DNA of 64,000 nucleotides from Methanobacteriota archaeon (GCA_009758405.1 WSBC01000008.1:53183-117182); one strand, 5' to 3'. Counted from the first letter of the stretch, positions 51,425 to 61,722 are shown. The notes: generated by a model from the sequence alone, not told the origin. Numbers and translations: made by a program.

Positions 51425-51796
51425 TTAATTTTTTGAATTCTCCTCTATCCATGCAAGAATTGGGATTATCAGTGATCTTAATTTTTTACCATCCCTAGTG
51501 AGCATATATTCCACGGATAATGGCCTGTTCTCACCCATTATTCTTTTTTTTATTAATCCTAATTCCTCAAGCTCACGAAGTCTTATGGACAATAGGTTTG
51601 GTCTTGGACACCCAGTTTTTTTCATTATATCGTTGAATTTAACCCTCTTCTGGTTACCAAGTAGAGCAATAATCAAAAGTGTATATTTCTTACCAAGTAC
51701 ATTTAATATTTTTTCAGATGGAAGTATACATATTGTTTTCCCTCTGTAATCCACCATACAGGCAAGCTCATGTTCAATACAATCCTTTTTAAACAT
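51425..51796 (-). CDS. HxlR-family winged-helix regulator
   Basis: A 123-residue protein of the HxlR (MarR-related) type: I-L-N-V-L-G-K-K-Y-T-L-L-I-I-A-L-L (about 28-44), the helix-turn-helix C-P-R-P-N-L-L-S-I-R-L-R-E-L-E (about 68-82) and the wing with R-P-L-S-V-E-Y-M-L-T. Two Cys near the N-terminus (C6, C13) and a third at C25 could make it redox-responsive. It is divergent from the ABC operon, with 112 bp between, and is the likely regulator of that operon. Confidence 0.8.
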   Translation of the reverse strand: MFKKDCIEHELACMVDYRGKTICILPSEKILNVLGKKYTLLIIALLGNQKRVKFNDIMKKTGCPRPNLLSIRLRELEELGLIKKRIMGENRPLSVEYMLTRDGKKLRSLIIPILAWIEENSKN

Positions 51797-51908
51797 ATCA
51801 ATTAAATACTCTTAGTAGATTTAAACTTAACCATTTTTAACAATTTTTAGGAATTTTTTATCCAAATTTTTAAATAGGATTAAGATGTTAATTATTTGGT
51901 GAAAAACA
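51797..51908. promoter_or_regulatory. divergent promoter region between HxlR and the ABC operon
   Basis: AT-rich 112 bp. TTTTTAAATA at about 51867-51876 is the TATA candidate for the ABC operon, whose ATG at 51909 also has GGTGA about 8 bases upstream. I see no strict palindrome that would mark the HxlR site. Confidence 0.4.
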
Positions 51909-53654
51909 ATGAATAAAGGCATTAAGATTTTTATTGCTCTTGCAATTGCTGCTTTTCTTCTAGCAGGTAGTTTCACCATTCCAAACTCCAGGGCTTCTTC
52001 CACCAGCACATTTATAGTCGGATGGGGAGGCACAGCCTTAGACAACCTTAATCCATTTACCACCTATGCCCAGGTATCTCTCTGGATTTTAACAAATGTA
52101 TATGATACCCTATGTGTATTTTCAGCTAACCAGACACAGCTTCTTCCAGACCTTGCCCAGAGCTGGCAGATTTATCCTGGAAATGGTACAGCAGTTGTGC
52201 ACCTAAATCCTAATGCAAAATGGTCGGATGGTCTCCCGGTAACATCACAGGATGTGAACTATAGCTATTATTTAGCCGCACAGAGCTGGTCCAGGCTATA
52301 TCCATATGTGAATATGATCACTTCAATATCAACACCTGATGAGAATACTGTAATATTCCATTATCACGGTGCCCTGTTCCAACTTGTTGCACTTAACAAT
52401 GTATTCATAGTTCCATACCACATATGGAAGAATGTTAATGCATCCACATATTTTGGGTACAACTCTACCTCTTCTCCTCACTTTGTTGGATCTGGCCCAT
52501 TCTTAATAACAAATTATACACCCAACCAATATGTACAAATTACCAAGAATCCTAACTATTTTAATAAGAATAGGATGCCACATATTGATTCAGTAATATT
52601 CCAGTTCTTTACGAGCATGACCACCATGATCTCTGCATTCCAGGCTGGCCAGATAGATGCATTTGGGCCATATGTAGAACCATCACAGGTGGGATTGATA
52701 AAGAATGATACAAATGCTGTCCTAGTAACAAGTCCCTCTGTTGAGTATTTCTATCTATCATTCAACGTTTATCCCCAAGGGCAGGGCAATCCAACCCTAA
52801 GGGATGTAAATGTCAGGCATGCACTTGCCCATGCAATAGATTTACAGAATTTAACACAGCTCATATGGCATGGATATGCTGTTCCCACGGCTACTCAATT
52901 CCCGCCAACACATCCATATGCTGATCCATCATTAAAGCCCTATTCATACAATATTACACTTGCAAATCAAATACTGGATTCTCATGGTTATAAAATGGGA
53001 CCTAATGGCTATAGGGTTTCTCCAAACGGTACTCCACTTAAATATACAATAATAGTACCCAGCAGCATGCCTGAGGAAATAAATGCTGCGAATATAATTG
53101 CCACAAACTATTGGTCTAAGATAGGGGTTCAGACAACAGTGCAGGCCATGGATACTGGAACAATGAGCGCCATAATCTGGCCGGACTTCAAGCAGGATAT
53201 TGACCTATGGGACTGGCTTGTTGGCCCAGCAGATCCTACAATATTAAGTGTTTTCCTTTCTACCCAGACTGAGACTGGAACATCCGATAGTGGATATACT
53301 AACCTTAGTTACGATGCACTCTATAACCAGATGGTGAATGCATCAACACTACAGGAGGTAAAGAATATATCATATCAGCTTCAGGTAACATTATACAACG
53401 ATCTTCCATATCTACCACTATACTGTCCAGAGCCAATACAGTCATACTCCAAGAAATGGACAAACATTTCCACAGATTATCCTGGCGGTCCATTTGGTGG
53501 ATATGACTGGAGAACATTCCTTACAGTTGAGCCATTATCCTCTGTTCCACAGGGTCAAAATAATACTATGCTCTACATAGGAATAGGAATAATAGTTGTA
53601 ATAATAATCGCAGCAGTTGCATACATTGCAATAAGGGGAAAGAAGAAAAAATGA
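51909..53654 (+). CDS. extracellular solute-binding protein, peptide ABC transporter (family 5)
   Basis: A 581-residue lipid- or membrane-tethered receptor. N-terminal signal sequence (residues 1-27, ...F-L-L-A-G-S-F) is followed by a family-5 binding domain (N-P-F at 46-48, L-A-Q-S-W-Q-I-Y, W-S-D-G-L-P-V-T-S-Q-D-V, G-S-G-P-F-L-I). Many N-x-S/T sites fit a glycosylated surface protein. The C-terminus has a membrane helix (about 553-575) with R-G-K-K-K-K, so the receptor is anchored at its C-terminus as in archaeal binding proteins. Ligand is probably oligopeptides or sugars. Overlaps the first permease by four bases. Confidence 0.92.
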   Translation: MNKGIKIFIALAIAAFLLAGSFTIPNSRASSTSTFIVGWGGTALDNLNPFTTYAQVSLWILTNVYDTLCVFSANQTQLLPDLAQSWQIYPGNGTAVVHLNPNAKWSDGLPVTSQDVNYSYYLAAQSWSRLYPYVNMITSISTPDENTVIFHYHGALFQLVALNNVFIVPYHIWKNVNASTYFGYNSTSSPHFVGSGPFLITNYTPNQYVQITKNPNYFNKNRMPHIDSVIFQFFTSMTTMISAFQAGQIDAFGPYVEPSQVGLIKNDTNAVLVTSPSVEYFYLSFNVYPQGQGNPTLRDVNVRHALAHAIDLQNLTQLIWHGYAVPTATQFPPTHPYADPSLKPYSYNITLANQILDSHGYKMGPNGYRVSPNGTPLKYTIIVPSSMPEEINAANIIATNYWSKIGVQTTVQAMDTGTMSAIIWPDFKQDIDLWDWLVGPADPTILSVFLSTQTETGTSDSGYTNLSYDALYNQMVNASTLQEVKNISYQLQVTLYNDLPYLPLYCPEPIQSYSKKWTNISTDYPGGPFGGYDWRTFLTVEPLSSVPQGQNNTMLYIGIGIIVVIIIAAVAYIAIRGKKKK

Positions 53655-54625
53655 AGGGACTTGCATCATACTTTACAAAGAGGGTAGTGTTCGCAGTTGT
53701 TACCATATTCATAATTATTTCCTTTAATTTTTTTCTTTTTCGTATACTTCCAGGCAATCCAATAGAGCTATTATATAGAAATCCCATGCTCACAAAAGCC
53801 CAGATAGATGCACTTTATCATCAATTTGGCCTTGACAAGCCTTTATGGGAACAGTTTTTAATTTACATATACAATTCCCTCACTGGAAACCTGGGTATAT
53901 CATTCTATTATAAACAGCCAGTTACCAATGTTCTTATTCCAGCGCTTGAAAACAGCCTTATTCTACTTGTTCCTGCAACAATACTCTCCATTGCCCTTGG
54001 TATAATAACAGGTGTAGTTTCAGCCTGGCATAGGGGTACAAAATTGGATTTTGCACTTCTAGGATCAGCGCTTGCATTCTATACCATGCCCACATTTTGG
54101 CTTGGATCAATATTTATAATAGTGGCACTTTACATAGGTGGAATACCAGTCTCAGGTATGTACTCATTGGGTTTAAATTATACAGGCATAATACCTAGGA
54201 TTATGGATTTACTTTCTCACCTAATGCTCCCACTTATTACTTTGACACTTGTTCTCTATGGTGAATTCACAATAATAATGAGAAATTCCCTCATAGATGT
54301 GTTTACCGAAGATTATATTATAACTGCAAAGGCCAAGGGGGCAGATGATAAGAGGATAATATGGGAGCATGCATATCCAAATGCACTCCTACCTATGGTG
54401 AGCATAATAGCGATAAACTTTGGCCTTGTAGTTGCAGGAGCGGTTTTGACAGAAACGGTCTTTTCCTGGCCCGGTATAGGGCTTATGATATATGATGCAA
54501 TAATCTCCAGGGATTATCCAATATTACAGGGGGCATTTTTGATCATCTCCATAACGGTTGTTATTGCAAATCTTATTGCGGATTTTGTTTATAGTTATCT
54601 TGATCCGAGGATTAGATACAAATGA
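53651..54625 (+). CDS. peptide-type ABC permease, DppB/OppB-like
   Basis: A 324-residue membrane protein of the OppB type: N-terminal F-R-I-L-P-G-N-P (about 26-33), helices through the middle and the conserved E-H-A-Y-P-N-A-L-L-P (about 238) in the coupling loop. Starts at the ATGA overlap with the receptor gene and ends in the same kind of overlap with the second permease, so the operon is translationally coupled. Confidence 0.93.
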   Translation: MKGLASYFTKRVVFAVVTIFIIISFNFFLFRILPGNPIELLYRNPMLTKAQIDALYHQFGLDKPLWEQFLIYIYNSLTGNLGISFYYKQPVTNVLIPALENSLILLVPATILSIALGIITGVVSAWHRGTKLDFALLGSALAFYTMPTFWLGSIFIIVALYIGGIPVSGMYSLGLNYTGIIPRIMDLLSHLMLPLITLTLVLYGEFTIIMRNSLIDVFTEDYIITAKAKGADDKRIIWEHAYPNALLPMVSIIAINFGLVVAGAVLTETVFSWPGIGLMIYDAIISRDYPILQGAFLIISITVVIANLIADFVYSYLDPRIRYK

Positions 54626-55470
54626 CAGGTTTATCAGATTTCTGGAAGGTGTTTAAAAGGAACAAGATGGGCCTGACGGGCCTGGGTATAATAATATTCT
54701 TCTTTTTGATGGCAGTACTGGCCCCATTCATTTCACCCTACAATCCAAACCAGACCAACCCGAACCTTTTCCTTTCACCACCAAGTAGCCAGCACCTCTT
54801 TGGGACAAACGAGATAGGACAGGATCTTTTCTCCAGGAACCTTTATGGTGCACAAATTTCTTTGGAGGTGGGCTTTGCAGCAGCCGCTGTCACTGTTATT
54901 GTTGGTCTTTTAATTGGTCTTATAAGCGGATACTTTGGTGGAATTGTTGATGAAATTCTTATGAGGGTAACAGACTTCTTCCTTGTTATACCATCCATAG
55001 TTTTTATGATAATAATTTCAGCATTCTTAGGCCCGAGCCTAATTAACGTTATCCTTGTAATAGGTCTTTTGAGCTGGTCACCCACAGCAAGAGTGGTGAG
55101 ATCCATGGTGCTTTCAATAAGGGAATGGCCATTTGTAGAGGCTGCAAGGGCAAGCAATGCAGGCCATTTCTATATAATGTTCAGGCATATAATGCCAAAT
55201 GTAATTCCAATTGTTTTTGCAAATGCAACCATGGCAATCTCTAATGCGATATTTTCCCAGGCTGCACTTGTTTTCCTTGGTGTTGGCGATGTCAACGACA
55301 TTAGCTGGGGGCAGATAATGCATTTTGCCCTATATTCAGGTGCAATAAGTGCAGGTGACTGGTGGTATATAGTTCCTCCTGGCATATTTATAATATTGCT
55401 AATACTTGGCTTCATATTGCTTGGATACTCACTGGAGGAGATATTTAATCCTAGACTCAGGAGGGTTTGA
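54622..55470 (+). CDS. peptide-type ABC permease, DppC/OppC-like
   Basis: A 282-residue permease with the OppC N-terminal domain (F-K-R-N-K-M-G-L-T-G-L), the H-L-F-G-T-N-E-I-G-Q-D-L-F-S-R (about 58-72) element and the coupling loop E-A-A-R-A-S-N-A-G (about 172-180). Partner of the preceding permease in one channel. Confidence 0.93.
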   Translation: MTGLSDFWKVFKRNKMGLTGLGIIIFFFLMAVLAPFISPYNPNQTNPNLFLSPPSSQHLFGTNEIGQDLFSRNLYGAQISLEVGFAAAAVTVIVGLLIGLISGYFGGIVDEILMRVTDFFLVIPSIVFMIIISAFLGPSLINVILVIGLLSWSPTARVVRSMVLSIREWPFVEAARASNAGHFYIMFRHIMPNVIPIVFANATMAISNAIFSQAALVFLGVGDVNDISWGQIMHFALYSGAISAGDWWYIVPPGIFIILLILGFILLGYSLEEIFNPRLRRV

Positions 55471-55472
55471 TC

Positions 55473-56420
55473 TTGATAGATATAAATGACCTATTTGTTA
55501 GGTACAAGACTGAAAATGGTTATGCAAATGCAGTTGACCATATTAATCTTAGAATAGAGAAGGGTATAATATTTGGCCTTGTGGGTGAATCTGGGAGCGG
55601 TAAGACAACACTTGGACTAACACTTCTCAGAATTCTACCACCCTCCGCTGAAATTGCCTCAGGCTCTGTTAATATTGATGGGACAGATATACTAAGAATA
55701 AATGAAAATGAAATGAGGAAATGGCGTGGAAAGAGAATTTCAATGGTCTTTCAAGGTGCAATGAACTCACTAAATCCTGTTATAAATATAGAGAGGCAGG
55801 TTGCGGAACCTCTCATAATACATGAGAATATTGATTGGGAACAGGCACTAAAAATTGCCAGGGAAAAGCTTGCACTTGTAGGTCTCGGAGAAAACACTTG
55901 GAAAAGATATCCTCATGAACTTAGCGGTGGAATGAAACAACGCGTTGTGATAGCAATGGCAATAATAACAGACCCTGAGATACTTATAGCCGATGAACCC
56001 ACCACTGCACTTGATGTTGTAACACAGGACCGCATAATGAAACTTATAAAGTCGTTGCAGAGGGAGTATAATCTTACCACAATACTTATCAGCCATGATC
56101 TTCCAATTGTTTCAGAGGTGGCTGATAAAATTGCCATAATGTATGGTGGGAAGTTATCAGAGGTAGGGGAAAATGAACAGATACTAAGAAATGCAAAACA
56201 TCCATACACATCTGGTTTACTTTCATCAATCCCCGAACCTGGATCTTCAAAGGAAATAAAGGGAATACCCGGTGAACCCATTAGTCTTGTAAATCCACCA
56301 AAGGGATGCAGATTTTATAATAGATGCCAGTTTGCAAGTGAAAAATGTAAAAACTATGATTATAGCCCTAAAATTGTTGAGGTAGGGCACGAGGTATATT
56401 GTACTCTTTATGGTGAATGA
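55473..56420 (+). CDS. peptide ABC transporter ATPase, DppD/OppD-like
   Basis: ATP-binding subunit. Walker A G-E-S-G-S-G-K-T-T (about 38-46), signature L-S-G-G-M-K-Q-R (about 150), Walker B L-I-A-D-E-P-T-T-A and H-loop I-S-H-D. The C-terminal oligopeptide/dipeptide domain has the cluster C-R-F-Y-N-R-C-x5-C, which can hold an Fe-S cluster. The start is a TTG: GGAGGG lies about eight bases before the TTG at 55473, so I prefer it to the TTG at 55467 that overlaps the previous stop. Confidence 0.92.
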   Translation: MIDINDLFVRYKTENGYANAVDHINLRIEKGIIFGLVGESGSGKTTLGLTLLRILPPSAEIASGSVNIDGTDILRINENEMRKWRGKRISMVFQGAMNSLNPVINIERQVAEPLIIHENIDWEQALKIAREKLALVGLGENTWKRYPHELSGGMKQRVVIAMAIITDPEILIADEPTTALDVVTQDRIMKLIKSLQREYNLTTILISHDLPIVSEVADKIAIMYGGKLSEVGENEQILRNAKHPYTSGLLSSIPEPGSSKEIKGIPGEPISLVNPPKGCRFYNRCQFASEKCKNYDYSPKIVEVGHEVYCTLYGE

Positions 56421-56421
56421 T

Positions 56422-57378
56422 ATGAACATTGTTGAGGCAGAAGGTGTTAAAAAATACTTCCCTGTTAAGGGATCAATATTAAGAAGGGAAAAGAGGTTCA
56501 TAAAGGCCCTTGATGGCGTTTCCTTGAGCATTGAAAAGGGTGAGATATATTCAATTGTTGGTGAAACAGGTAGTGGAAAGACTACCCTGGGTAGGATATT
56601 AATCGGTCTTATAACACCAACAGAAGGAAGTGTGAAAATTGATAACATAGACATATTTTCAATTGGAAAAAGTGAAATGAGGGAAATTAGGAAGAGGGTT
56701 CAAATAATATTTCAGGATCCATATGGATCTCTTAATCCAAGAATGAGAATAAGGGATATTGTTTCAGAGCCATTGAAGTTAAACAGGATGGAATATAGTA
56801 CAGAAAAAATAGCCAGGGTGATGGAGGATGTGGGTTTAAAGCCAGCATCCGATTTCATGGATAGATACCCGCACCAGCTTTCCGGGGGACAGAGACAGAG
56901 AGTAGCTATTGCGAGGGCTCTTGCAATTTCACCTGAGTTCATTGTTGCTGATGAACCTGTCTCTATGCTAGATGTTTCAATAAGGGCAAATTTCCTCAAT
57001 ATGATGAGGGAGATGAATAAAAAGTACAATGTTTCAATGCTTATGATCACACACGATATCTCTGTAGCATCATACATTGGTAGGAGAATTAGCGTTCTTT
57101 ACCTGGGCAAGGTAGTGGAACAGGGTGAAAATGATGATATTATAAAGAATCCGCTTCACCCATATACCAGGGCCCTGATGGAGGCCATTGCAACACTTGG
57201 CAAAAAGGAAAAGGAGCTGCATATAAAGGGAGAAATACCCAACCCCATGGACATTCCAAAGGGATGCAGGTTCCATCCCAGATGCCCTTATGCAATGGAT
57301 ATCTGCAGAGAGGTGGAGCCAGATTTGGTGGAGATATCCAATAAACACTCTGTGGCATGCCACCTATACAGGGGATAA
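56422..57378 (+). CDS. peptide ABC transporter ATPase, DppF/OppF-like
   Basis: Second ATPase of the transporter, 318 residues from the ATG at 56422 (GGTGA five bases upstream; the in-frame ATG at 56410 lies inside the previous gene). Walker A G-E-T-G-S-G-K-T-T, signature L-S-G-G-Q-R-Q-R, Walker B F-I-V-A-D-E-P-V-S and I-T-H-D are all present. The tail C-R-F-H-P-R-C-P-Y-A...C matches the Opp C-terminal Cys motif. Last gene of the five-gene operon; reverse gyrase starts 34 bp later and may be read through. Confidence 0.92.
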   Translation: MNIVEAEGVKKYFPVKGSILRREKRFIKALDGVSLSIEKGEIYSIVGETGSGKTTLGRILIGLITPTEGSVKIDNIDIFSIGKSEMREIRKRVQIIFQDPYGSLNPRMRIRDIVSEPLKLNRMEYSTEKIARVMEDVGLKPASDFMDRYPHQLSGGQRQRVAIARALAISPEFIVADEPVSMLDVSIRANFLNMMREMNKKYNVSMLMITHDISVASYIGRRISVLYLGKVVEQGENDDIIKNPLHPYTRALMEAIATLGKKEKELHIKGEIPNPMDIPKGCRFHPRCPYAMDICREVEPDLVEISNKHSVACHLYRG

Positions 57379-57411
57379 GGATTTTTAATTCATTTTCATA
57401 TCTTTTTTATT

Positions 57412-60400
57412 ATGGTGCAGGATATTGATTATATTCTTGTGGGATCTTGTCCAAACTGTGGAGGGGATATAAATTCCATAAGGCTAACATCAGGTTCATG
57501 CTGCAAAAAATGCATACCCGAGGATATGAAATTTGAAAATCCAATGGATATGATTTTAAATCTACAGAAGAATGGAAATCTCAATGATCTTAAATGGCTG
57601 AGGGATAACCTGGAGGAATATTCAACCCTGGAAAAAATGTTCAGGGATCTCCTTGGTACTTCACCTCTTGAGCTTCAGAAATCCTGGATTATAAGGGCGC
57701 TTAGGGGTGAGAGCTTTGCAATCATCTCACCTCCTGGAACAGGAAAGAGTACATTTGGAATAATAATGTCCATATATTTTTCAATGAAGATGAAGAAAAC
57801 ACTGGCAATATTACCAACAAGGGTTTTACTGGAACAGGTGGCTGAAAGGATAAGGAATTTCTCTAGTAAGATGGGCTTAAATGTGAGGGTTCTACTCTAC
57901 CATTCAGGCATAAAGAAGAAGGATGAAATAATTGAAAAGATTAAGAATAATGATTTTGATGTCCTCCTCATTACGGGAAGATTTGCTGTCAAAAATTATT
58001 CAACCATTTCAAAAAATAAATTCTCATTTTTCTTCATAGATGATGTTGATATGGCATTGAAATCCTCAAAGAGCATGGAGGCAATACTGAGGATCGTTGG
58101 TTTCAGGGATGAGGATTTCAATATTCTAAAGCACAGGGCAGATTACGGAAGTGAGGACATATTCGAGAAAATTCACAAGATAAGAAATGAAAGATTGAAT
58201 GGGAAGGTGGCAGTCTTTTCATCCGCCACCGCCAGCAGGGCCCTGCCCTCCTTTACCGCATTGATGGGTTTTCGCCCAGGTACACCGCTGGTATTCCTCA
58301 GGAATGTTTATGATTCATACTCCCTTGAATTTTCAGATGATTTCCTTCTCAAGGCGATCAAAACACTTGGTCCCGGAACCTTACTTTTCCTCCCCCCAGA
58401 TATATCATCTGAGAGGGGTGAGGATATTGAAAGGTTCCTAAATGTGAATGGCATCAGGACATCCCTGGTTAAATCAGGAAAGGAAAGGAGCATATCCCTT
58501 TTCTCAGAGGGGAAGATTGATGTGCTAATAGGATCGTCATTCCAGTACGGTGTCCTGGTGAGGGGAATTGATATGCCTGAGAAGATAAAAAATGCTGTTT
58601 TCTACGGCGTACCAAGGTTCACATTTAAGGTGGGTGAAATGATACCCATCACCCTTTTGCCAAGGATGCTTTCAGTACTATCAATAATCAGGGGTGAAAA
58701 GGAGCTTTCATCCCTTGCATTAAAAATCAAAAGAAGAATAAAAAAATTGTCTGTGGCAGCAATAAAGAAAATTCAGAGCGGTGAAATGGATGGAGATTTT
58801 GAAAAGGCCTACAGGATCTTAAGGGAAGCCATGATGGATAAAAAAACACTGAATGAGATGTCCATGCTTGCAGGCTTTGTTATTGATGATGGCAAGATTA
58901 TGCTCCCAGATCCCATGACATATATCCAGGGTAGTGGGAGGACCTCCAGGATTTACTCTGGCAAGTTAACAACGGGCATATCACTTGTAATCGTTGACAA
59001 CGTTTCACTCTTTGAAAATTTCAAGAAGAGGATTGATTTGTTCCTCGAAGATACGAGATGGCTTGAATTCCATCCTGATGATGGTATGATAGGTAAATTG
59101 AAAATTATGGATATTATGAAAAAAATGGATGATGAAAGGAGGAAAATCTCTAAAGAAGGTATGCCTGATATTGGAACAAAACTTATGATCGTGGAATCAC
59201 CCACAAAGGCAAAAACAATCTCAGGATTTTTTTCAAAACCTGCTTACAGGGACCTGGGCGGTCTGATGGTTTACGAGACATTCACAGGCAATTATCTTTT
59301 AATCACAGTTGCAACTCAGGGGCATCTCATGGAGCTCACCACAAAACCCCTGGGCCTGCACGGTGTTGGTATAGAATGGAAGGATGGGAAGATAAGGTTT
59401 CTGCCATACTATGGAACTATAAAGAAGTGCAAAAATGGGCATCAGTTCGTAGATCCCAAGGATGGTCTTTGCCCCAGATGCGGAACGGAGATTGAGATAG
59501 ATAAGATGAATGTGATAAAATCCCTACAGAGGCTTGCCCTTGAATCCCAGCAGGTGCTGATATGCACAGACCCTGATACGGAGGGTGAGAAAATAGCGAT
59601 GGATGTTTTTTCATTACTTAGGCCTTTCAACAGCAACATAAAAAGGGGGGAGTTCCACGAGATAACAAAAAGGGCAGTGATGGAAGCCATCGATTCCCCA
59701 AGAGATATTGATTTAAATCTTGTTAAGGCACAGGTGGTAAGAAGGGTGGAGGATAGATGGCTAGGCTTCACACTCTCAGGCATAATACAAAGGGATTTCT
59801 GGAGGATATACTGCAAGAAGAAGGGTCTTGATTGCAGTAAGAGGATTCCACTCAGCGCAGGAAGGGTACAGACACCCGTCCTGGGATGGATAATAAGGAA
59901 TTACCTTGAATATTTGAAAAAGAGGAGGAGATACTGCATTTATAGAGCCGAAGGAATGAATGATCTTTACATATCAGTTGAAGGCGAATGCAGGGAGAGG
60001 TATGCGTTGATTAAGGGCATGGTTAAGGAGGAGAGGGATATTCCCATAATACCTCCCTACACAACTGACACTTTTCTTAAGGATGCATCAGCCTTGCTTG
60101 GGATGAAATCCTCCATTGCAATGGGTATAGCACAGGAACTATTCGAGAAAGGGTTCATCACCTACCATAGGACCGATAGCACAAGGATTTCCTCTGCTGG
60201 TATAAACATTGCAGAGAAATACCTGAGGGAAAAGCTCGGGGATCCTTATAAAGATATATTCTCACCGAGAACCTGGGGCGAAGGAGGGGCACACGAGGCC
60301 ATAAGACCAACAAGGCCGATAGATTCCAGACAGCTTAGGCTGGCAATTGAGGAGGGGGAGATTGATATAAAATTGGGTAATGAGCACATAAGGATATACG

Positions 60401-60999
60401 ATCTCATATTCAGGAGATTCATTTCATCACAGATATCAGGAATAAAGGAAAATTACATAATATTTGATTTTGAGATTGATGGTGAAGAATACAGGGAGGA
60501 GAGAATAATAAAAAGATACGTAAAGGATATTGAAGATAACCTTTCACTTGACTTTATATACCCTCCCCTAAGGATGCAGGATAGCCTGAATATCTCCTTA
60601 GAAGATCTTAAGAAGAATAGAATAAGATTAATTCCCTACAGGAATACCTTCAGGAGCGAAATACTCCCCTATACAGAGGGCGATCTTGTTTCAGAGATGA
60701 AAAGTAATGGTATAGGAAGACCGAGCACATATGCCACCATAATTGAAACAATAAAGGAGAGGGGTTACGCCATTGAAAAGGGATCCTGGATCATACCTAC
60801 AGACCTCGGAATTGATGTCTATAGATTCCTCAGCAAGAGATACGGTAATTATGTGAGTGAGGAAAGAACAAGGATGCTCATTGAAAGGATGGATAAGGTT
60901 GAAAGGGGTGCTGAGGATTACAATGGGGTACTCCATTCTCTTCTTAAAGAGATCATCTCACTGGGAAAATACAACAGACACATAAATTCTTCTTTTTGA
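57412..60999 (+). CDS. rgy: reverse gyrase
   Basis: Adds positive supercoils; a hallmark of hyperthermophiles and many thermophiles. The 1195-residue protein is complete. It has an N-terminal zinc finger (C13-x2-C16 and C30/C31, C34), a helicase-like domain with Walker A S-P-P-G-T-G-K-S-T (about 104-112) and F-F-I-D-D-V-D (about 204, the D-D-V-D form typical of reverse gyrase), and a latch region. The topoisomerase IA domain has TOPRIM I-V-E-S-P-T-K-A-K (about 594) and D-P-D-T-E-G-E (about 720). A second zinc finger is C-K-N-G-H...C-P-R-C. The catalytic Tyr is in F-I-T-Y-H-R-T-D-S (about 918). It lies downstream of an ABC operon and upstream of mobile DNA. Confidence 0.97.
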   Translation: MVQDIDYILVGSCPNCGGDINSIRLTSGSCCKKCIPEDMKFENPMDMILNLQKNGNLNDLKWLRDNLEEYSTLEKMFRDLLGTSPLELQKSWIIRALRGESFAIISPPGTGKSTFGIIMSIYFSMKMKKTLAILPTRVLLEQVAERIRNFSSKMGLNVRVLLYHSGIKKKDEIIEKIKNNDFDVLLITGRFAVKNYSTISKNKFSFFFIDDVDMALKSSKSMEAILRIVGFRDEDFNILKHRADYGSEDIFEKIHKIRNERLNGKVAVFSSATASRALPSFTALMGFRPGTPLVFLRNVYDSYSLEFSDDFLLKAIKTLGPGTLLFLPPDISSERGEDIERFLNVNGIRTSLVKSGKERSISLFSEGKIDVLIGSSFQYGVLVRGIDMPEKIKNAVFYGVPRFTFKVGEMIPITLLPRMLSVLSIIRGEKELSSLALKIKRRIKKLSVAAIKKIQSGEMDGDFEKAYRILREAMMDKKTLNEMSMLAGFVIDDGKIMLPDPMTYIQGSGRTSRIYSGKLTTGISLVIVDNVSLFENFKKRIDLFLEDTRWLEFHPDDGMIGKLKIMDIMKKMDDERRKISKEGMPDIGTKLMIVESPTKAKTISGFFSKPAYRDLGGLMVYETFTGNYLLITVATQGHLMELTTKPLGLHGVGIEWKDGKIRFLPYYGTIKKCKNGHQFVDPKDGLCPRCGTEIEIDKMNVIKSLQRLALESQQVLICTDPDTEGEKIAMDVFSLLRPFNSNIKRGEFHEITKRAVMEAIDSPRDIDLNLVKAQVVRRVEDRWLGFTLSGIIQRDFWRIYCKKKGLDCSKRIPLSAGRVQTPVLGWIIRNYLEYLKKRRRYCIYRAEGMNDLYISVEGECRERYALIKGMVKEERDIPIIPPYTTDTFLKDASALLGMKSSIAMGIAQELFEKGFITYHRTDSTRISSAGINIAEKYLREKLGDPYKDIFSPRTWGEGGAHEAIRPTRPIDSRQLRLAIEEGEIDIKLGNEHIRIYDLIFRRFISSQISGIKENYIIFDFEIDGEEYREERIIKRYVKDIEDNLSLDFIYPPLRMQDSLNISLEDLKKNRIRLIPYRNTFRSEILPYTEGDLVSEMKSNGIGRPSTYATIIETIKERGYAIEKGSWIIPTDLGIDVYRFLSKRYGNYVSEERTRMLIERMDKVERGAEDYNGVLHSLLKEIISLGKYNRHINSSF

Positions 61000-61127
61000 A
61001 CTCTTTTTCATTCCTTTGAGACTAATGAGGATGTTATTCTCAGGAGGATTAATGAAATGTTGAGATGAAATTAAATCCTTAAAACATTTCCTTCATTTAT
61101 GTTTTAATATTAAATTTAGTTGAGAGA

Positions 61128-61411
61128 ATGAATTATGTGGGTTTAGATATACATACAGATAATATTATATATACTGTATTATCTGAGGTAGGAAATGAAA
61201 AATGAGAGGAAAAATATTGAAAAACGCTGATGAATTATTAGAATCTCTTATGAACTTTGAAGATAAAGATTTATTTGTAATGGAATCAAACGGATTTTAC
61301 GAAACAATATATGATACAATTGAATCCAAAGATTTTAAAGTAAAGGTAGCTAAACCATTAAAGGTTAAGTTAATTGCATACTCAAGGATTAAAAATGATA
61401 AGATTGATTGA
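61128..61411 (+). pseudogene. IS110-family transposase relic (N-terminal part)
   Basis: ATG at 61128 opens M-N-Y-V-G-L-D-I-H-T-D-N (the DEDD Asp of IS110 transposases) and stops after 25 codons at TGA 61203-61205. A second frame from 61202 continues the same protein: K-I-L-K-N-A-D-E-L-L-E, F-V-M-E-S-N-G-F-Y-E (the Glu), K-P-L-K-V-K-L-I-A-Y-S-R-I-K-N-D-K-I-D (the next Asp). One extra A in the A-run at 61198-61202 would join them. After 61411 the transposase is lost: the C-terminal Ser domain is missing. No terminal repeats can be assigned, as expected for IS110. Confidence 0.75.
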
Positions 61412-61722
61412 TATGGAATCAAAGATAAATGACATGGAATATTCAGATGCAATCTCTATAATAGATAAACAATATAGGGGCTTTGATAGATTCATTTAAA
61501 TGAAAATAGAAAAAAGAGATATTTTTGTGGTATTAAATTTGAAAATAGATTTCGTTGTTATTAGAAATCCGGGATTAGTTATAGATTTTTTAAAAAATAA
61601 AATATTACCATTTACATAAAAACATTAAAATTGTAAAATTTTTCTGTATTATCCATATCATCTGTTAGAGATGGGGGCACTGGGATTTTAACTTATTGTC
61701 CTGAATCCTTGGAGGTGATTTT
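61412..61722 (+). other. remnant region between the IS110 relic and the next ORF
   Basis: No intact gene. Two short frames at 61395-61499 and 61500-61619 have no clear family. A frame at about 61632-61726 reads N-F-S-V-L-S-I-S-S-V-R-D-G-G-T-G-I-L-T-Y and ends in TGA overlapping the ATG at 61723, which looks like the 3' end of a gene whose beginning has been lost. Confidence 0.35.
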
